A DNA stretch of 31,828 nt from Mycosynbacter sp964593465 (GTDB lineage Bacteria; Patescibacteriota; Saccharimonadia; Saccharimonadales; Saccharimonadaceae). This document shows positions 16,801 to 21,986 of this stretch, piece by piece. How positions within the stretch are numbered: position 1 is the first letter of the stretch; every line of letters starts with the position of its first letter. The translations under genes and the position numbers were made by a program. The notes under the pieces were generated by a model. The model saw only the letters and a program-made list of their open reading frames with translations. It did no database searches and was not told where the DNA came from. Where the stretch lies: NCBI GenBank assembly GCA_964593465.1, contig CAZQJY010000008.1:1-31828 (forward strand), written 5' to 3'.

Positions 16801-17192
16801 ACACGCTCTGTACCGTTGATAATGAACGTACCGCGATCTGTCATCCATGGGTAGTCGCCGAGGTAGATTTCTTGCTCTTTGACTTCGCCGGTTACTTTGT
16901 TGGTAAGCTCTACATTTGCATGGAGCGGCGCATCAAAAGTAATGTTGTTTTCTTTGGCATAGCGTTCAGTGTTCTTTGGTTCCTGAAACGCATATTCCTT
17001 AAAACGCAGCTCAAGTTTTTGCTGTGTGTAGTCTTCTATTGGGTTTAGTTCCGCAAAAATCTCGCCCAAACCAGTATCGACAAACTCTTTCCAAGATTGT
17101 TTCTGGTGTGCAATGAGATCTGGGATCGGAAGTGCTGTATCGTCCGCAGTGAAAAACACACGCGTACTCGCACTAGGTGACGTTTTAGCCAT
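13815..17192 (-). CDS. rpoB: RNA polymerase subunit beta (interrupted by a 10-N assembly gap)
   Basis: About 1120 aa after gap correction. It pairs with beta' in the RNA polymerase core. The rifampicin-pocket region reads ASSQLSQLMDETNPL then HKRRLSSMGPGGLSRERAGF. By E. coli numbering D516, H526, R529 and S531 are kept, but F514 is Leu and L533 is Met, so sensitivity cannot be assumed. Other landmarks: HPTHYGR, ETPEGANIGL, GYNMDDAI, KLAGRHGNKGV, GVPSRMNIGQ and the C-terminal GGKAQNGGQRFGEMEVWALEA. The last 65 residues form an acidic tail. At 14544-14553 ten Ns break the frame; the flanks share TCAAA, and merging them restores the canonical GQLFETHLG in frame. GAGGAG lies 5 nt before the ATG. 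A promoter and a structured leader of about 125 nt precede it. Confidence 0.97.
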   Translation of the reverse strand: MAKTSPSASTRVFFTADDTALPIPDLIAHQKQSWKEFVDTGLGEIFAELNPIEDYTQQKLELRFKEYAFQEPKNTERYAKENNITFDAPLHANVELTNKVTGEVKEQEIYLGDYPWMTDRGTFIINGTERVVVSQLIRSSGVFFTADTVAGHNNYGAKLIPGRGAWLEFETASNGALYVKIDRRRKLPVSTLLRALGHSKTSEIKALFADVDTGDVKYIDATLEKDTTRGSNEALIEVYRRLRPGDLATVENARNTIERMFYDFKRFDYSRVGRYKLNQRLGIDLPNTAENRVFQMSDLIAIIKEIIRLNNTQDPADDIDALSNRRVNLVGELVARQFRVGMLRMQRNAMDRMSMSDLESVTPGQLINARPVVAAVREFFASSQLSQLMDETNPLAELSHKRRLSSMGPGGLSRERAGFDVRDAHPTHYGRLCSVETPEGANIGLVLNLATYARVNEYGFIETPYLKVKNGKVTDEVVYLDGAEERGEVIADAGAAVDDSGKFVDERVSARIDMKPGQIDAHEVTYMDAASKQILGAPAGLIPFIEKNRIDRSLTGSNMQKQAVPLLSPQAPTVGTGVEGVVARNSSQLVVAEGAGEVVRADGDVVEVKYKDGVKAYEPIHFAKSNDDRSINQKVRVTRGDKVKEGDILIEGASVADGEIALGRDLRVAFMPWGGYNMDDAIILSSRLVQDDELTSINIKDYMVEVRETKLGDEQTTRDIPNVSEYSLRHLDETGVVQVGSEVKAGDVLVGKITPKGEQELSSEERLLRAIFGEKAKDVRDTSQRMNNAGGGKIVGVKVFTREDGHELKAGVLKQIQIFVAQTRKISVGDKLAGRHGNKGVVARILPVEDMPFMEDGTPIDVILNPLGVPSRMNIGQLFXXXXFETHLGLAAYTLGYKVATPPFNGISDEKISDELEKAGFARDGKVQLVDGRTGEEFEERTTVGVMHIIKLHHMVSDKIHARSTGPYTMVTQQPLGGKAQNGGQRFGEMEVWALEAYGAATTLQEMLTIKSDDVYGRAKAYESIIKDEAIVGPKLPESFNVLVKELQGLGLRVDLIDEGEEIDAEQIIADATPSEAIVEDVTLAEATEVSIEGDLEDGGVSLEELAQDEDEIEEAAEAEYKEEA
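14544..14553. other. Run of 10 N, assembly gap inside rpoB
   Basis: Ten undetermined bases, a typical placeholder length. The plus-strand sequence on the left ends ...TTTCAAA and on the right begins TCAAACAAC. A 5-nt overlap (TCAAA) plus the 10 N equals 15 nt, exactly five extra codons, and removing them gives the conserved protein. Confidence 0.95.
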
Positions 17193-17252
17193 CTGTACTC
17201 CTCGCAGTTGATTATAATTTAGTGATTCGAATCGGCGCCGAAGATTCTACTA

Positions 17253-17300
17253 GGGTTATGCGCTCATGACCTGCCAAAGCTTATGAGGCATACCTAACCC
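17253..17300 (-). promoter_or_regulatory. Stem-loop in the rpoB leader
   Basis: On the minus strand GGGT, TATGC and CTCAT pair with ATGAG, GCATA and ACCC (14 bp, with a 4-nt bulge and a 1-nt bulge) around a 15-nt loop. It lies between the promoter and the rpoB ribosome site and could be an autoregulatory or attenuation structure (inference). Confidence 0.5.
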
Positions 17301-17324
17301 GAGTTACACTACTTCTTGGTATCC

Positions 17325-17353
17325 ATTATGCACAAGTTGAGGCAATATTTCAA
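17325..17353 (-). promoter_or_regulatory. rpoB-rpoC promoter
   Basis: Minus-strand TTGAAA (17348-17353), 17-bp spacer, CATAAT (17325-17330). Predicted leader about 125 nt containing the stem-loop at 17253-17300 and the GCGAGGAG ribosome site. Confidence 0.7.
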
Positions 17354-17375
17354 GGGGTTTATGCCGTATAATTTA

Positions 17376-17404
17376 TTGACTTTTTATTGTTTTTATGCTA
17401 ATAT
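17376..17404 (+). promoter_or_regulatory. Promoter of the 106-aa membrane protein gene
   Basis: TTGACT (17376-17381), 17-bp spacer, TAATAT (17399-17404) with TGC before the -10. It is nearly identical over about 38 nt to the promoter at 18573-18601. The leader is about 50 nt with AAAGGA as ribosome site. Confidence 0.8.
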
Positions 17405-17460
17405 AAAAATATGTTGTAGCATACCTGTTATGACGACGCACCGACTCGAAAGGAATTTCG

Positions 17461-17781
17461 ATGAGTATTTTGGTTAACATCTTTCTGTGGGTAATCTATG
17501 TAGGGTTTATCCTTGCAGGAATAATCTGCGGTCGCACCTCAGTTCTCAGCACACACGGAAAAGCCACTGCGCACAACAGACTGTCTGCCAACTTCTTGGC
17601 AACCGTCTACGGCGCTCTGGCCCTCGGCGTAGCCATGCGCACAGAAAACTGGGGTGAAAATACCCTGCTGAAGTTTGCGGCATGCGGACTCATCACCTAT
17701 GTGGTGATTGTCGGGTTCAACGCCGTCAGAGAAGATCACCTCTCCTCGAAGCGCAAAAAGGATGCCACAAACGCAGAATAA
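17461..17781 (+). CDS. Small membrane protein of unknown function
   Basis: 106 aa that I do not recognise. Hydrophobic segments lie at about 4-23 (ILVNIFLWVIYVGFILAGII), 44-60 (NFLATVYGALALGVAMR) and 69-87 (LLKFAACGLITYVVIVGF). The tail is short and charged, with SSKRKKD. It may therefore have two or three membrane helices with a cytosolic basic end. GAAAGGA lies 8 nt before the ATG, so unlike its neighbours it is translated from a normal leader. A strong promoter precedes it and a strong terminator follows, so it is a single-gene transcription unit. Function unknown. Confidence 0.8.
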   Translation: MSILVNIFLWVIYVGFILAGIICGRTSVLSTHGKATAHNRLSANFLATVYGALALGVAMRTENWGENTLLKFAACGLITYVVIVGFNAVREDHLSSKRKKDATNAE

Positions 17782-17798
17782 CAAAAGCCAGGTGCCTC

Positions 17799-17847
17799 GC
17801 GCACCGAGAACAGCACACGCTCGTTCTCGGTGCGCTGTTTCTTTTTA
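17799..17847 (+). terminator. Rho-independent terminator
   Basis: GCGCACCGAGAAC (17799-17811) and GTTCTCGGTGCGC (17823-17835) form a perfect 13-bp stem with an 11-nt loop, followed by TGTTTCTTTTTA. It ends the transcript of the 106-aa gene. Confidence 0.9.
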
Positions 17848-17852
17848 TGACG

Positions 17853-17858
17853 TATACT
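17853..17858 (+). promoter_or_regulatory. -10 box of the VIT-family gene, leaderless start
   Basis: TATACT ends 7 nt before the ATG at 17866. No ribosome site fits between. The -35 position falls inside the upstream terminator stem and is not recognisable. Confidence 0.5.
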
Positions 17859-17865
17859 CTGTAGT

Positions 17866-18561
17866 ATGACTACAGCTCAACAAACCGAATCTACCAACGC
17901 TCTCCTCAACAAAATGCGCGCCGCCGTACTTGGCGCCAACGACGGTATCGTCAGTACCGCTGCCGTCGTAATGGGAGTAGCTGGCGCCACTAGCGACAAT
18001 CAAGCCATCGCTACAGCAGGATTTGCTGCACTTGTGGCAGGTGCACTGTCTATGGCCGTGGGTGAATACGTGTCTGTGAGTAGCCAAAGCGATGCCGAAA
18101 AATCCTACATCCACCACGAGAAAAAGCTACTCAGGCGAAATCCAGAAGAAGAGGAAGCTCAACTTGCTACCTACTACGAAGAAAAAGGCGTGTCACCCAA
18201 AACAGCCAAACAAGTAGCGGCTGACCTTAGCAAATCCAATGCGCTCCAGGCCCATCTCCGCATGCACTTTGGCATCGACGAAGACGACATCAATAGCCCA
18301 TGGCAAGCTGCTGTCGCCTCACTGCTCGCATTTACCGCTGGCGGACTTGTGCCGTTCTTGGCAGTCGTCTTGACTCCAGACGGCTATAAGCTTCAAGCAA
18401 CATTTGCAGCCGTACTCGTTGCCCTGATCGCTACAGGTTACTTTAGTGCCCGCGCTGGTAGCGCGCACAAAGGTCGTGCCGTTTCCCGCGTAGTTGCTGG
18501 TGGCGCACTTGCCATGTTGCTTACCTACGCCATTGGAACCCTCTTTGGTGTTGCGGTCTAG
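17866..18561 (+). CDS. VIT/CCC1-family Fe2+/Mn2+ transporter
   Basis: 231 aa membrane transporter of the vacuolar iron transporter family, which in bacteria exports or sequesters Fe2+ or Mn2+ in exchange for protons. The first helix carries the family signature MRAAVLGANDGIVSTA (residues 17-32; D26 is in the metal path), followed by GALSMAVGEYVSVSSQ (59-74; M63 and E67 are the expected metal-contact residues). A Glu-rich cytosolic hairpin (about 84-145, containing PEEEEAQLATYYEEKG) matches the metal-collecting domain. Three hydrophobic segments follow (about 145-168, 179-197, 205-231). Length and order fit the family. TATACT ends 7 nt before the ATG, so the mRNA should be leaderless. Direction of transport and metal preference are inferred from the family. 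Confidence 0.92.
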   Translation: MTTAQQTESTNALLNKMRAAVLGANDGIVSTAAVVMGVAGATSDNQAIATAGFAALVAGALSMAVGEYVSVSSQSDAEKSYIHHEKKLLRRNPEEEEAQLATYYEEKGVSPKTAKQVAADLSKSNALQAHLRMHFGIDEDDINSPWQAAVASLLAFTAGGLVPFLAVVLTPDGYKLQATFAAVLVALIATGYFSARAGSAHKGRAVSRVVAGGALAMLLTYAIGTLFGVAV

Positions 18562-18572
18562 TCGCACTATAC

Positions 18573-18601
18573 TTGACTTTTTATTGTATATATGCTAATA
18601 T
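18573..18601 (+). promoter_or_regulatory. Promoter of the 116-aa gene, leaderless
   Basis: TTGACT (18573-18578), 17-bp spacer, TAATAT (18596-18601), then 6 nt and the ATG. Near copy of the promoter at 17376-17404: the -35, the ATGC before the -10 and the -10 itself are identical. Confidence 0.8.
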
Positions 18602-18607
18602 AAGAAT

Positions 18608-18958
18608 ATGTCCAACGTAGTAAGCCTCGAATTCGGCAATACAGCGCTCGAAAACGAGTCTGCTCAGCAAGTAGAGGCCGCCTCCCTAGATGAGGTTTGT
18701 AATACTTTTATTGCAAAATATCCACAATTCACGGATCAGGCTATTGCCCTACTGGAAGGTGCCCACTTAATTGAGCATCACATGTACGGCCACACGCAAC
18801 AAGGCAATCTACAAGCATTTGCACAAGAGTTAGAACAATTACGAGAAAAAGACAATCCTGTACAGCCCATGACTACAGAGCTCGGCAAACGAGCAACACG
18901 TAACGGCCAGCTCGCCGATGTTATTAGTCTCAACGCTTACCGCGCCTCTAAGCCTTAG
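18608..18958 (+). CDS. Hypothetical soluble protein
   Basis: 116 aa of unknown family, with no membrane segment or signal. It is acidic and mostly helical by eye (EVCNTFIAKYPQFTDQAIA, then NLQAFAQELEQLREKDNPV), with a His cluster (IEHHMYGHTQQ) in the middle and a basic, more polar C terminus (RASKP). The consensus promoter places the transcription start at or near the ATG, so the mRNA should be leaderless. The 3' end overlaps the convergent clpP gene by 11 nt, so the two messages can form a short antisense pair. Sharing a promoter type with the membrane protein at 17461 suggests joint expression, not a function. Confidence 0.7.
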   Translation: MSNVVSLEFGNTALENESAQQVEAASLDEVCNTFIAKYPQFTDQAIALLEGAHLIEHHMYGHTQQGNLQAFAQELEQLREKDNPVQPMTTELGKRATRNGQLADVISLNAYRASKP

Positions 18959-19544
18959 TGATCACTTCGTCTATGATGCCATAGCTCTTGGCCTCTTCAG
19001 CACTCATCCAAAAATCTCTATCCACGTCTTTTTCGATTTTGGCTAGTTTCTGACCTGTATTTTTTGCCAAAATCTTGTTAAGCTGCTGCTTGAGGAAGAT
19101 ACCTTCGCGCAGCGTAATCTCCTGATCGCTAATCTTGCCTTGCGTACCACTAGATGGCTGATGAATCATAATACGACTACTTGGCAATGCCGTACGCTTG
19201 CCTTTGGTGCCGCTACTCAATAAAAACGCACCCATACTAGCCTGCAAGCCTATGCCGATTGTCTGCACATCCGGCTTGATATATTGGATTGTATCGTAGA
19301 TAGCCAGGCCATCGTATACGCTACCGCCAGGACTATTGATATAGAGCATAATGTCTTTGTCTGGATCAGTATAGGCGAGGTGAAGTAGCTGTGCCACAAC
19401 AAGATTTGCCGTATGTTCGTTCACATCTTCACCCAAGAATATTACGCGCTCGTTGAGCAGACGCGAGTAGATGTCAAACGCGCGTTCGCCGTCGTGCGAC
19501 TTTTCGATAACTGTTGGCACTAAATAGTCAGATGGCTTATACAT
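18948..19544 (-). CDS. clpP: ATP-dependent Clp protease proteolytic subunit
   Basis: 198 aa from the chosen start; the tetradecameric serine protease that degrades proteins fed by ClpX or ClpC. The triad is visible at normal spacing: Ser103 in LQASMGAFLL, His128 in RIMIHQPS, Asp177 in DVDRDFWMSA (intervals 25 and 49, as in E. coli S97-H122-D171). The substrate-strand motif INSPGGSVYDGLAIYD is intact. An open frame runs nine codons further upstream to 19571, but that start would lie inside the promoter: TACTAT ends 6 nt before the ATG at 19544. I therefore choose 19544 and predict a leaderless mRNA. A CIRCE-type operator covers the -35 and spacer, so control by an HrcA-like repressor is expected. 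The gene lies downstream of the tiny-ORF cassette and overlaps the convergent 116-aa gene by 11 nt. Confidence 0.96.
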   Translation of the reverse strand: MYKPSDYLVPTVIEKSHDGERAFDIYSRLLNERVIFLGEDVNEHTANLVVAQLLHLAYTDPDKDIMLYINSPGGSVYDGLAIYDTIQYIKPDVQTIGIGLQASMGAFLLSSGTKGKRTALPSSRIMIHQPSSGTQGKISDQEITLREGIFLKQQLNKILAKNTGQKLAKIEKDVDRDFWMSAEEAKSYGIIDEVITKA

Positions 19545-19550
19545 ATCCCT

Positions 19551-19580
19551 ATAGTACACAAAAACTAGCACTCACGTCAA
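19551..19580 (-). promoter_or_regulatory. clpP promoter
   Basis: Minus-strand TTGACG (19575-19580), 18-bp spacer, TACTAT (19551-19556). The start codon is 6 nt downstream of the -10. The CIRCE element overlaps the -35 and part of the spacer. Confidence 0.75.
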
Positions 19581-19591
19581 GCGAGTGCTAG
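19565..19591. promoter_or_regulatory. CIRCE operator (HrcA-type heat-shock element)
   Basis: CTAGCACTC (19565-19573), a 9-nt centre and GAGTGCTAG (19583-19591). The known CIRCE consensus is TTAGCACTC-N9-GAGTGCTAA; here only the outermost base pair differs and the spacing is exactly 9. It sits over the clpP promoter. CIRCE usually controls groE, dnaK or clp genes through HrcA. Confidence 0.85.
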
Positions 19592-19608
19592 CAATGGATG
19601 ATTTCAGG

Positions 19609-19641
19609 GGGTTGCACTCTCGGCTCATGAGTTTGCAACCC
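19609..19641 (-). terminator. Hairpin at the end of the tiny-ORF cassette
   Basis: GGGTTGCA (19609-19616) and TGCAACCC (19634-19641) form an 8-bp stem that can extend by CTC/GAG. No T-run follows on the minus strand, so termination may be incomplete and clpP could receive read-through. Confidence 0.45.
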
Positions 19642-19651
19642 TTGGGTAATG

Positions 19652-19897
19652 CTAGTGCGGGTACAGGGTGTAGCCGCACGGTTGACCGATCTTTCGGTCT
19701 GGACAGCTCCACCTGTGCGTCACACGGTAGTACAACACCCGAAAGCCCGCTACTGCAAGCTCGCTCACCTCCCCCACTGCCGACGGTGGGCCTGGGTTGT
19801 ACAGAGGAGCCGGCGATGGAGTCAGTGCCTTGTCTGTGCGGGCCGCATGCAGCAGCCACTGGACAGATCCAACACTGCTCTTGATGAAGTTCTTCAT
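19652..19897 (-). CDS. Tiny-ORF cassette, seventh ORF (81 aa), unknown
   Basis: The longest and last gene of the cassette. It starts MKNFIKSSVGSVQWLLHAAR, an amphipathic helix with Trp and Lys, continues with a Pro-rich linker (PSPAPLYNPGPP) and ends in a Tyr/Cys/Arg-rich part (FRVLYYRVTHRWSCP, then GQPCGYTLYPH). AGGAG lies 9 nt before the ATG, which overlaps the previous stop codon as ATGA, so translation is coupled. Most codons end in G or C, unlike the housekeeping genes nearby. I do not recognise a family. A membrane-active or phage-type peptide is one possibility. Confidence 0.6.
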   Translation of the reverse strand: MKNFIKSSVGSVQWLLHAARTDKALTPSPAPLYNPGPPSAVGEVSELAVAGFRVLYYRVTHRWSCPDRKIGQPCGYTLYPH

Positions 19898-20019
19898 TTT
19901 CCCAAGCTCCTGTTCTGGTGCTCGATCGCTTCGATGTCACGAATGACAGCAAAGGGATTGCTCCAGGCACGTACAAGCGCAACGACCGCGCCAACCGTAC
20001 CTTTGACTTTTTGAATCAT
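19894..20019 (-). CDS. Tiny-ORF cassette, sixth ORF (41 aa), unknown
   Basis: Begins MIQKVKGTVGAVVALVRAW, a helix with one basic and one hydrophobic face that could insert in a membrane. The second half is polar (DIEAIEHQNRSLGK). AAGGAG lies 7 nt before the ATG, inside the end of the preceding ORF, and the stop overlaps the next start (ATGA). Unknown function; supported mainly by the ribosome site and the regular cassette architecture. Confidence 0.6.
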   Translation of the reverse strand: MIQKVKGTVGAVVALVRAWSNPFAVIRDIEAIEHQNRSLGK

Positions 20020-20023
20020 GCGG

Positions 20024-20137
20024 TCACTCCTTCTCGTAGATAGGCGGTAGGCCCGTGTCTTCCACCCACTGGTTGAACGCTCGGATACCGATCGCAACCG
20101 CCAAGGCGGTCGCTACAGCAACAACAACGTACTTCAT
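20024..20137 (-). CDS. Tiny-ORF cassette, fifth ORF (37 aa), single-helix membrane peptide
   Basis: Residues 3-19 are a clear transmembrane helix (YVVVAVATALAVAIGIR), followed by a polar tail with FNQWVEDTG and PPIYEKE. AGGAG stands 7 nt before the ATG. The gap to the next ORF is only 4 nt. An uncleaved membrane anchor with a short external or cytosolic tail is likely; function unknown. Confidence 0.65.
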   Translation of the reverse strand: MKYVVVAVATALAVAIGIRAFNQWVEDTGLPPIYEKE

Positions 20138-20141
20138 GCCG

Positions 20142-20267
20142 CTACTCCTTCACCTCATGCAGCGCACGTGCTGCACGTCGCTCGGCACGGGTATGGGTCA
20201 ACCAGTAGATAAACCCATCCCACTTCGTGTACAGCCACGCGTAGTGTGTACGCGAGTACCTACTCAT
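20142..20267 (-). CDS. Tiny-ORF cassette, fourth ORF (41 aa), aromatic and basic peptide
   Basis: Very aromatic first half (MSRYSRTHYAWLYTKWDGF, then IYWLTHT) and basic second half (RAERRAARALHEVKE). AGGA lies 7 nt before the ATG. The start overlaps the end of the previous ORF by 8 nt in another frame. Composition (Trp, Tyr, Arg) is like membrane-interface or antimicrobial peptides, but no family is recognised. Confidence 0.6.
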   Translation of the reverse strand: MSRYSRTHYAWLYTKWDGFIYWLTHTRAERRAARALHEVKE

Positions 20268-20352
20268 GGCTTGATCCTGGTGGAAAATTCGTCCAGCCAT
20301 ACTGATCACGCAATTTGGCTAGCTTCAGCTGAAGCCAGTAGTATAGCTTCAT
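20260..20352 (-). CDS. Tiny-ORF cassette, third ORF (30 aa), unknown
   Basis: Starts MKLYYWLQLKLAKLRDQYGW, an amphipathic helix with Trp/Tyr and Lys/Arg, then a short Pro-containing tail (FPPGSSHE). A very strong AGGAGGAG stands just before the ATG, overlapping the preceding stop codon. The end overlaps the next ORF by 8 nt. Unknown function. Confidence 0.55.
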   Translation of the reverse strand: MKLYYWLQLKLAKLRDQYGWTNFPPGSSHE

Positions 20353-20360
20353 TGCTCCTC

Positions 20361-20429
20361 CTAATGAAAGTCGTATTTGGACAGTCGGTCGAGCCACCTA
20401 CACCACCCGACATAGAGAGATGCGACCAT
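20361..20429 (-). CDS. Tiny-ORF cassette, second ORF (22 aa), unknown
   Basis: The shortest member: MVASLYVGWCRWLDRLSK and four more residues, with two Trp, one Cys and several basic residues. AGGAG lies 7 nt before the ATG and just before the stop of the first ORF (gap 3 nt). It could be a true micro-protein or only a coupling ORF for the downstream genes. Confidence 0.45.
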   Translation of the reverse strand: MVASLYVGWCRWLDRLSKYDFH

Positions 20430-20432
20430 AGT

Positions 20433-20528
20433 CTAGCTCCTCTCCTTCAGATTGTTGTCGGCGCGAATCAGTAAGTAAAGTGCCGACGCGCACAGCGCAA
20501 CAACACCAACTTTGGCCTTTTTGGACAT
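20433..20528 (-). CDS. Tiny-ORF cassette, first ORF (31 aa), single-helix membrane peptide
   Basis: Begins MSKKAK, followed by a membrane helix (VGVVALCASALYLLI) and a polar end (RADNNLKERS). The ribosome site GAGGAGAAGG stands about 5-10 nt before the ATG. It is the first gene after the cassette promoter at 20564-20592. Signal-anchor layout with the N terminus inside the cell is likely. Unknown function. Confidence 0.6.
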   Translation of the reverse strand: MSKKAKVGVVALCASALYLLIRADNNLKERS

Positions 20529-20563
20529 GTACCCTTCTCCTCTCTTGAGCCGAGAGTAGATAT

Positions 20564-20592
20564 ATTGTAACACTATTTTGTATTTAATTCAA
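20564..20592 (-). promoter_or_regulatory. Promoter of the tiny-ORF cassette
   Basis: Minus-strand TTGAAT (20587-20592, inside the last tig codons), 17-bp spacer, TACAAT (20564-20569), with TG upstream of the -10. It separates cassette transcription from tig and predicts a leader of about 30 nt. Confidence 0.75.
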
Positions 20593-21856
20593 CCAGCTTG
20601 TCGATCGTCTTGTCTGTCAGCAGACGATTTGCGATATCACGCTGCGCCTCTGGTGTTTTGAGTTGTTTGCGCACGTCTTCTGACGGGTATTGCTGCGCTA
20701 GAAGGTTCATTTTCTCTAGCAATTCTTCATCACTTGCCTCTACCTTGAGTATCTTGCTCAGGTCTGCGAGCACCAAACCAGCTTTCACACGATTGACCGC
20801 CGCATCTTTGACTTCACTTTCAATCCATGCATCTTTGTCCTTAAACTCTTTGTCAGCTAGATACATCTCGAGCGTGACACCACGACGCATCAGGCTCTGC
20901 ATCATATCTTGTTCTATAGAGCGCATTTGGTCTTGTACAAGCACTTCTGGAACTGGAACTTCGCTTTTTTCTACTAGCTCAGCTACTAGCGCATCCTTGA
21001 ATCTGTCATCAGTCTCGTTTTGCTTCTGCGAGGTGATTTCGCGCTTGATATCGTCTTCGAGTTCTTTGACAGTTTTGAACGGACCAGCCTTAGTAGCAAG
21101 CTCATCGTTTAGCTCTGGCTCGACAACCTCTTTGACCTCGTTGAGCTTGACACTAAAGATAACTTTGGCTCCTTTGAGGTCTTCGACATGATAGTGCTCT
21201 GGAAACTCGAGCTCAAGGTCAAACTCATCGCCAGCTTTGTGACCTACCACGCCGTCTTCGAATCCTGGAATAAAGCTATCGCTTCCAAGAACAATATCGT
21301 AGCCTTCGGCTGTGCCGCCGTCAAACGCTACACCGTCTTTTTTACCCACGAAGTCGATATTTACTTCGTCGCTCTTTTTAGCTTTGCGGTCAGCTGGCTT
21401 TTTCTCAGCATAGCCTTGGCGGATACGACCGATGATTTCGTCGACATCTTTTTTCGTCACGCTGACCTTTTCTGGTTTAGCACTCAGCTTTTTGTAGTCA
21501 CCCAGCTTAATTTTCGGCATAATCTCGCTAGTAGCCACAAATTCAAGCTCCGTACCTGGGACAAATTTTTTGACTTCTACTTCTGGACGGTCGAGAGCCT
21601 GTACGCCTGCTTCGGTGAACGCATCAGCAACAGCGCGACTGAGCGCATTTTCGAGTGTATGCTGCGCCAAATCATTTGGATTCGCATGCTTAGCTGCGAC
21701 GCTCGCAGGCACCTTGCCTTTGCGAAAACCAGGTACTTTGATCTCTTGAGCGATTTTATTCAACGCCACGAGTTCAGCATCTTTGAGCTCTTTGACATCT
21801 ACGGTAATTGTAAGTTCGACTTTGGTGTCTGATAGGTGTTTTGTGGAATATTTCAT
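20573..21856 (-). CDS. tig: Trigger factor (ribosome-associated chaperone and prolyl isomerase)
   Basis: 427 aa, normal length. It binds at the ribosome exit tunnel and helps nascent chains fold. The ribosome-docking loop VPGFRKGKVP is at residues 41-50. An FKBP-type isomerase domain follows (about 150-240; EVNIDFVGKKDGVAFDG, FIPGFEDGVVGHKAGDE), and the rest is the helical arms domain (for example KNETDD-like acidic helices, and VPVPEVLVQDQMRSIEQDMM). TACAAT with a TGG extension lies 10 nt before the ATG, so the leader is only a few nt and no Shine-Dalgarno site is seen. In many bacteria tig, clpP and clpX are neighbours; here clpP is downstream, but a small-ORF cassette is inserted between them and a structured GC-rich unit lies upstream. 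Confidence 0.96.
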   Translation of the reverse strand: MKYSTKHLSDTKVELTITVDVKELKDAELVALNKIAQEIKVPGFRKGKVPASVAAKHANPNDLAQHTLENALSRAVADAFTEAGVQALDRPEVEVKKFVPGTELEFVATSEIMPKIKLGDYKKLSAKPEKVSVTKKDVDEIIGRIRQGYAEKKPADRKAKKSDEVNIDFVGKKDGVAFDGGTAEGYDIVLGSDSFIPGFEDGVVGHKAGDEFDLELEFPEHYHVEDLKGAKVIFSVKLNEVKEVVEPELNDELATKAGPFKTVKELEDDIKREITSQKQNETDDRFKDALVAELVEKSEVPVPEVLVQDQMRSIEQDMMQSLMRRGVTLEMYLADKEFKDKDAWIESEVKDAAVNRVKAGLVLADLSKILKVEASDEELLEKMNLLAQQYPSEDVRKQLKTPEAQRDIANRLLTDKTIDKLVELNTK

Positions 21857-21866
21857 ACTAGTATCT

Positions 21867-21872
21867 ATTGTA
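21867..21872 (-). promoter_or_regulatory. tig promoter (extended -10)
   Basis: Minus-strand TGG followed by TACAAT; TTTTGC lies 17 bp upstream as a weak -35. The ATG is 10 nt downstream of the -10, giving a very short leader. Confidence 0.55.
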
Positions 21873-21931
21873 CCAGTTTCACGTGTTCAGCAAAAACGTA
21901 AGAAGTTCTGTAAGCCCTTAGCATGTTTAAA

Positions 21932-21949
21932 CCCCGCTCGAAAGCGGGG
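21932..21949 (-). terminator. Rho-independent-like terminator upstream of tig
   Basis: CCCCGCT (21932-21938), tetraloop, AGCGGGG (21943-21949): a 7-bp GC-rich stem, followed on the minus strand by TTTAAA. It closes the structured unit that starts at about 22548. Confidence 0.7.
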
Positions 21950-21986
21950 CTATATGCACGGATGCGTGATAGGTATTTGAGGGGCA

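Noticed and set aside
19545..19571. N-terminal extension of ClpP by nine codons
   Set aside because: The extension covers the -10 and spacer of the clpP promoter and part of the CIRCE element; the start at 19544 gives the normal ClpP N terminus.
19572..19628. Possible 18-codon ORF (MSRECNPLKSSIASTRLT) after the tiny-ORF cassette
   Set aside because: Its start lies inside the hairpin 19609-19641, the ribosome site is poor (AAGGG 10 nt away) and the frame runs through the CIRCE element.
19585..19884. 99-aa plus-strand frame over the tiny-ORF cassette
   Set aside because: Antisense to the seventh cassette ORF, no promoter or ribosome site; Cys/Gly/Ser-rich translation without features. The minus-strand ORFs all have ribosome sites.
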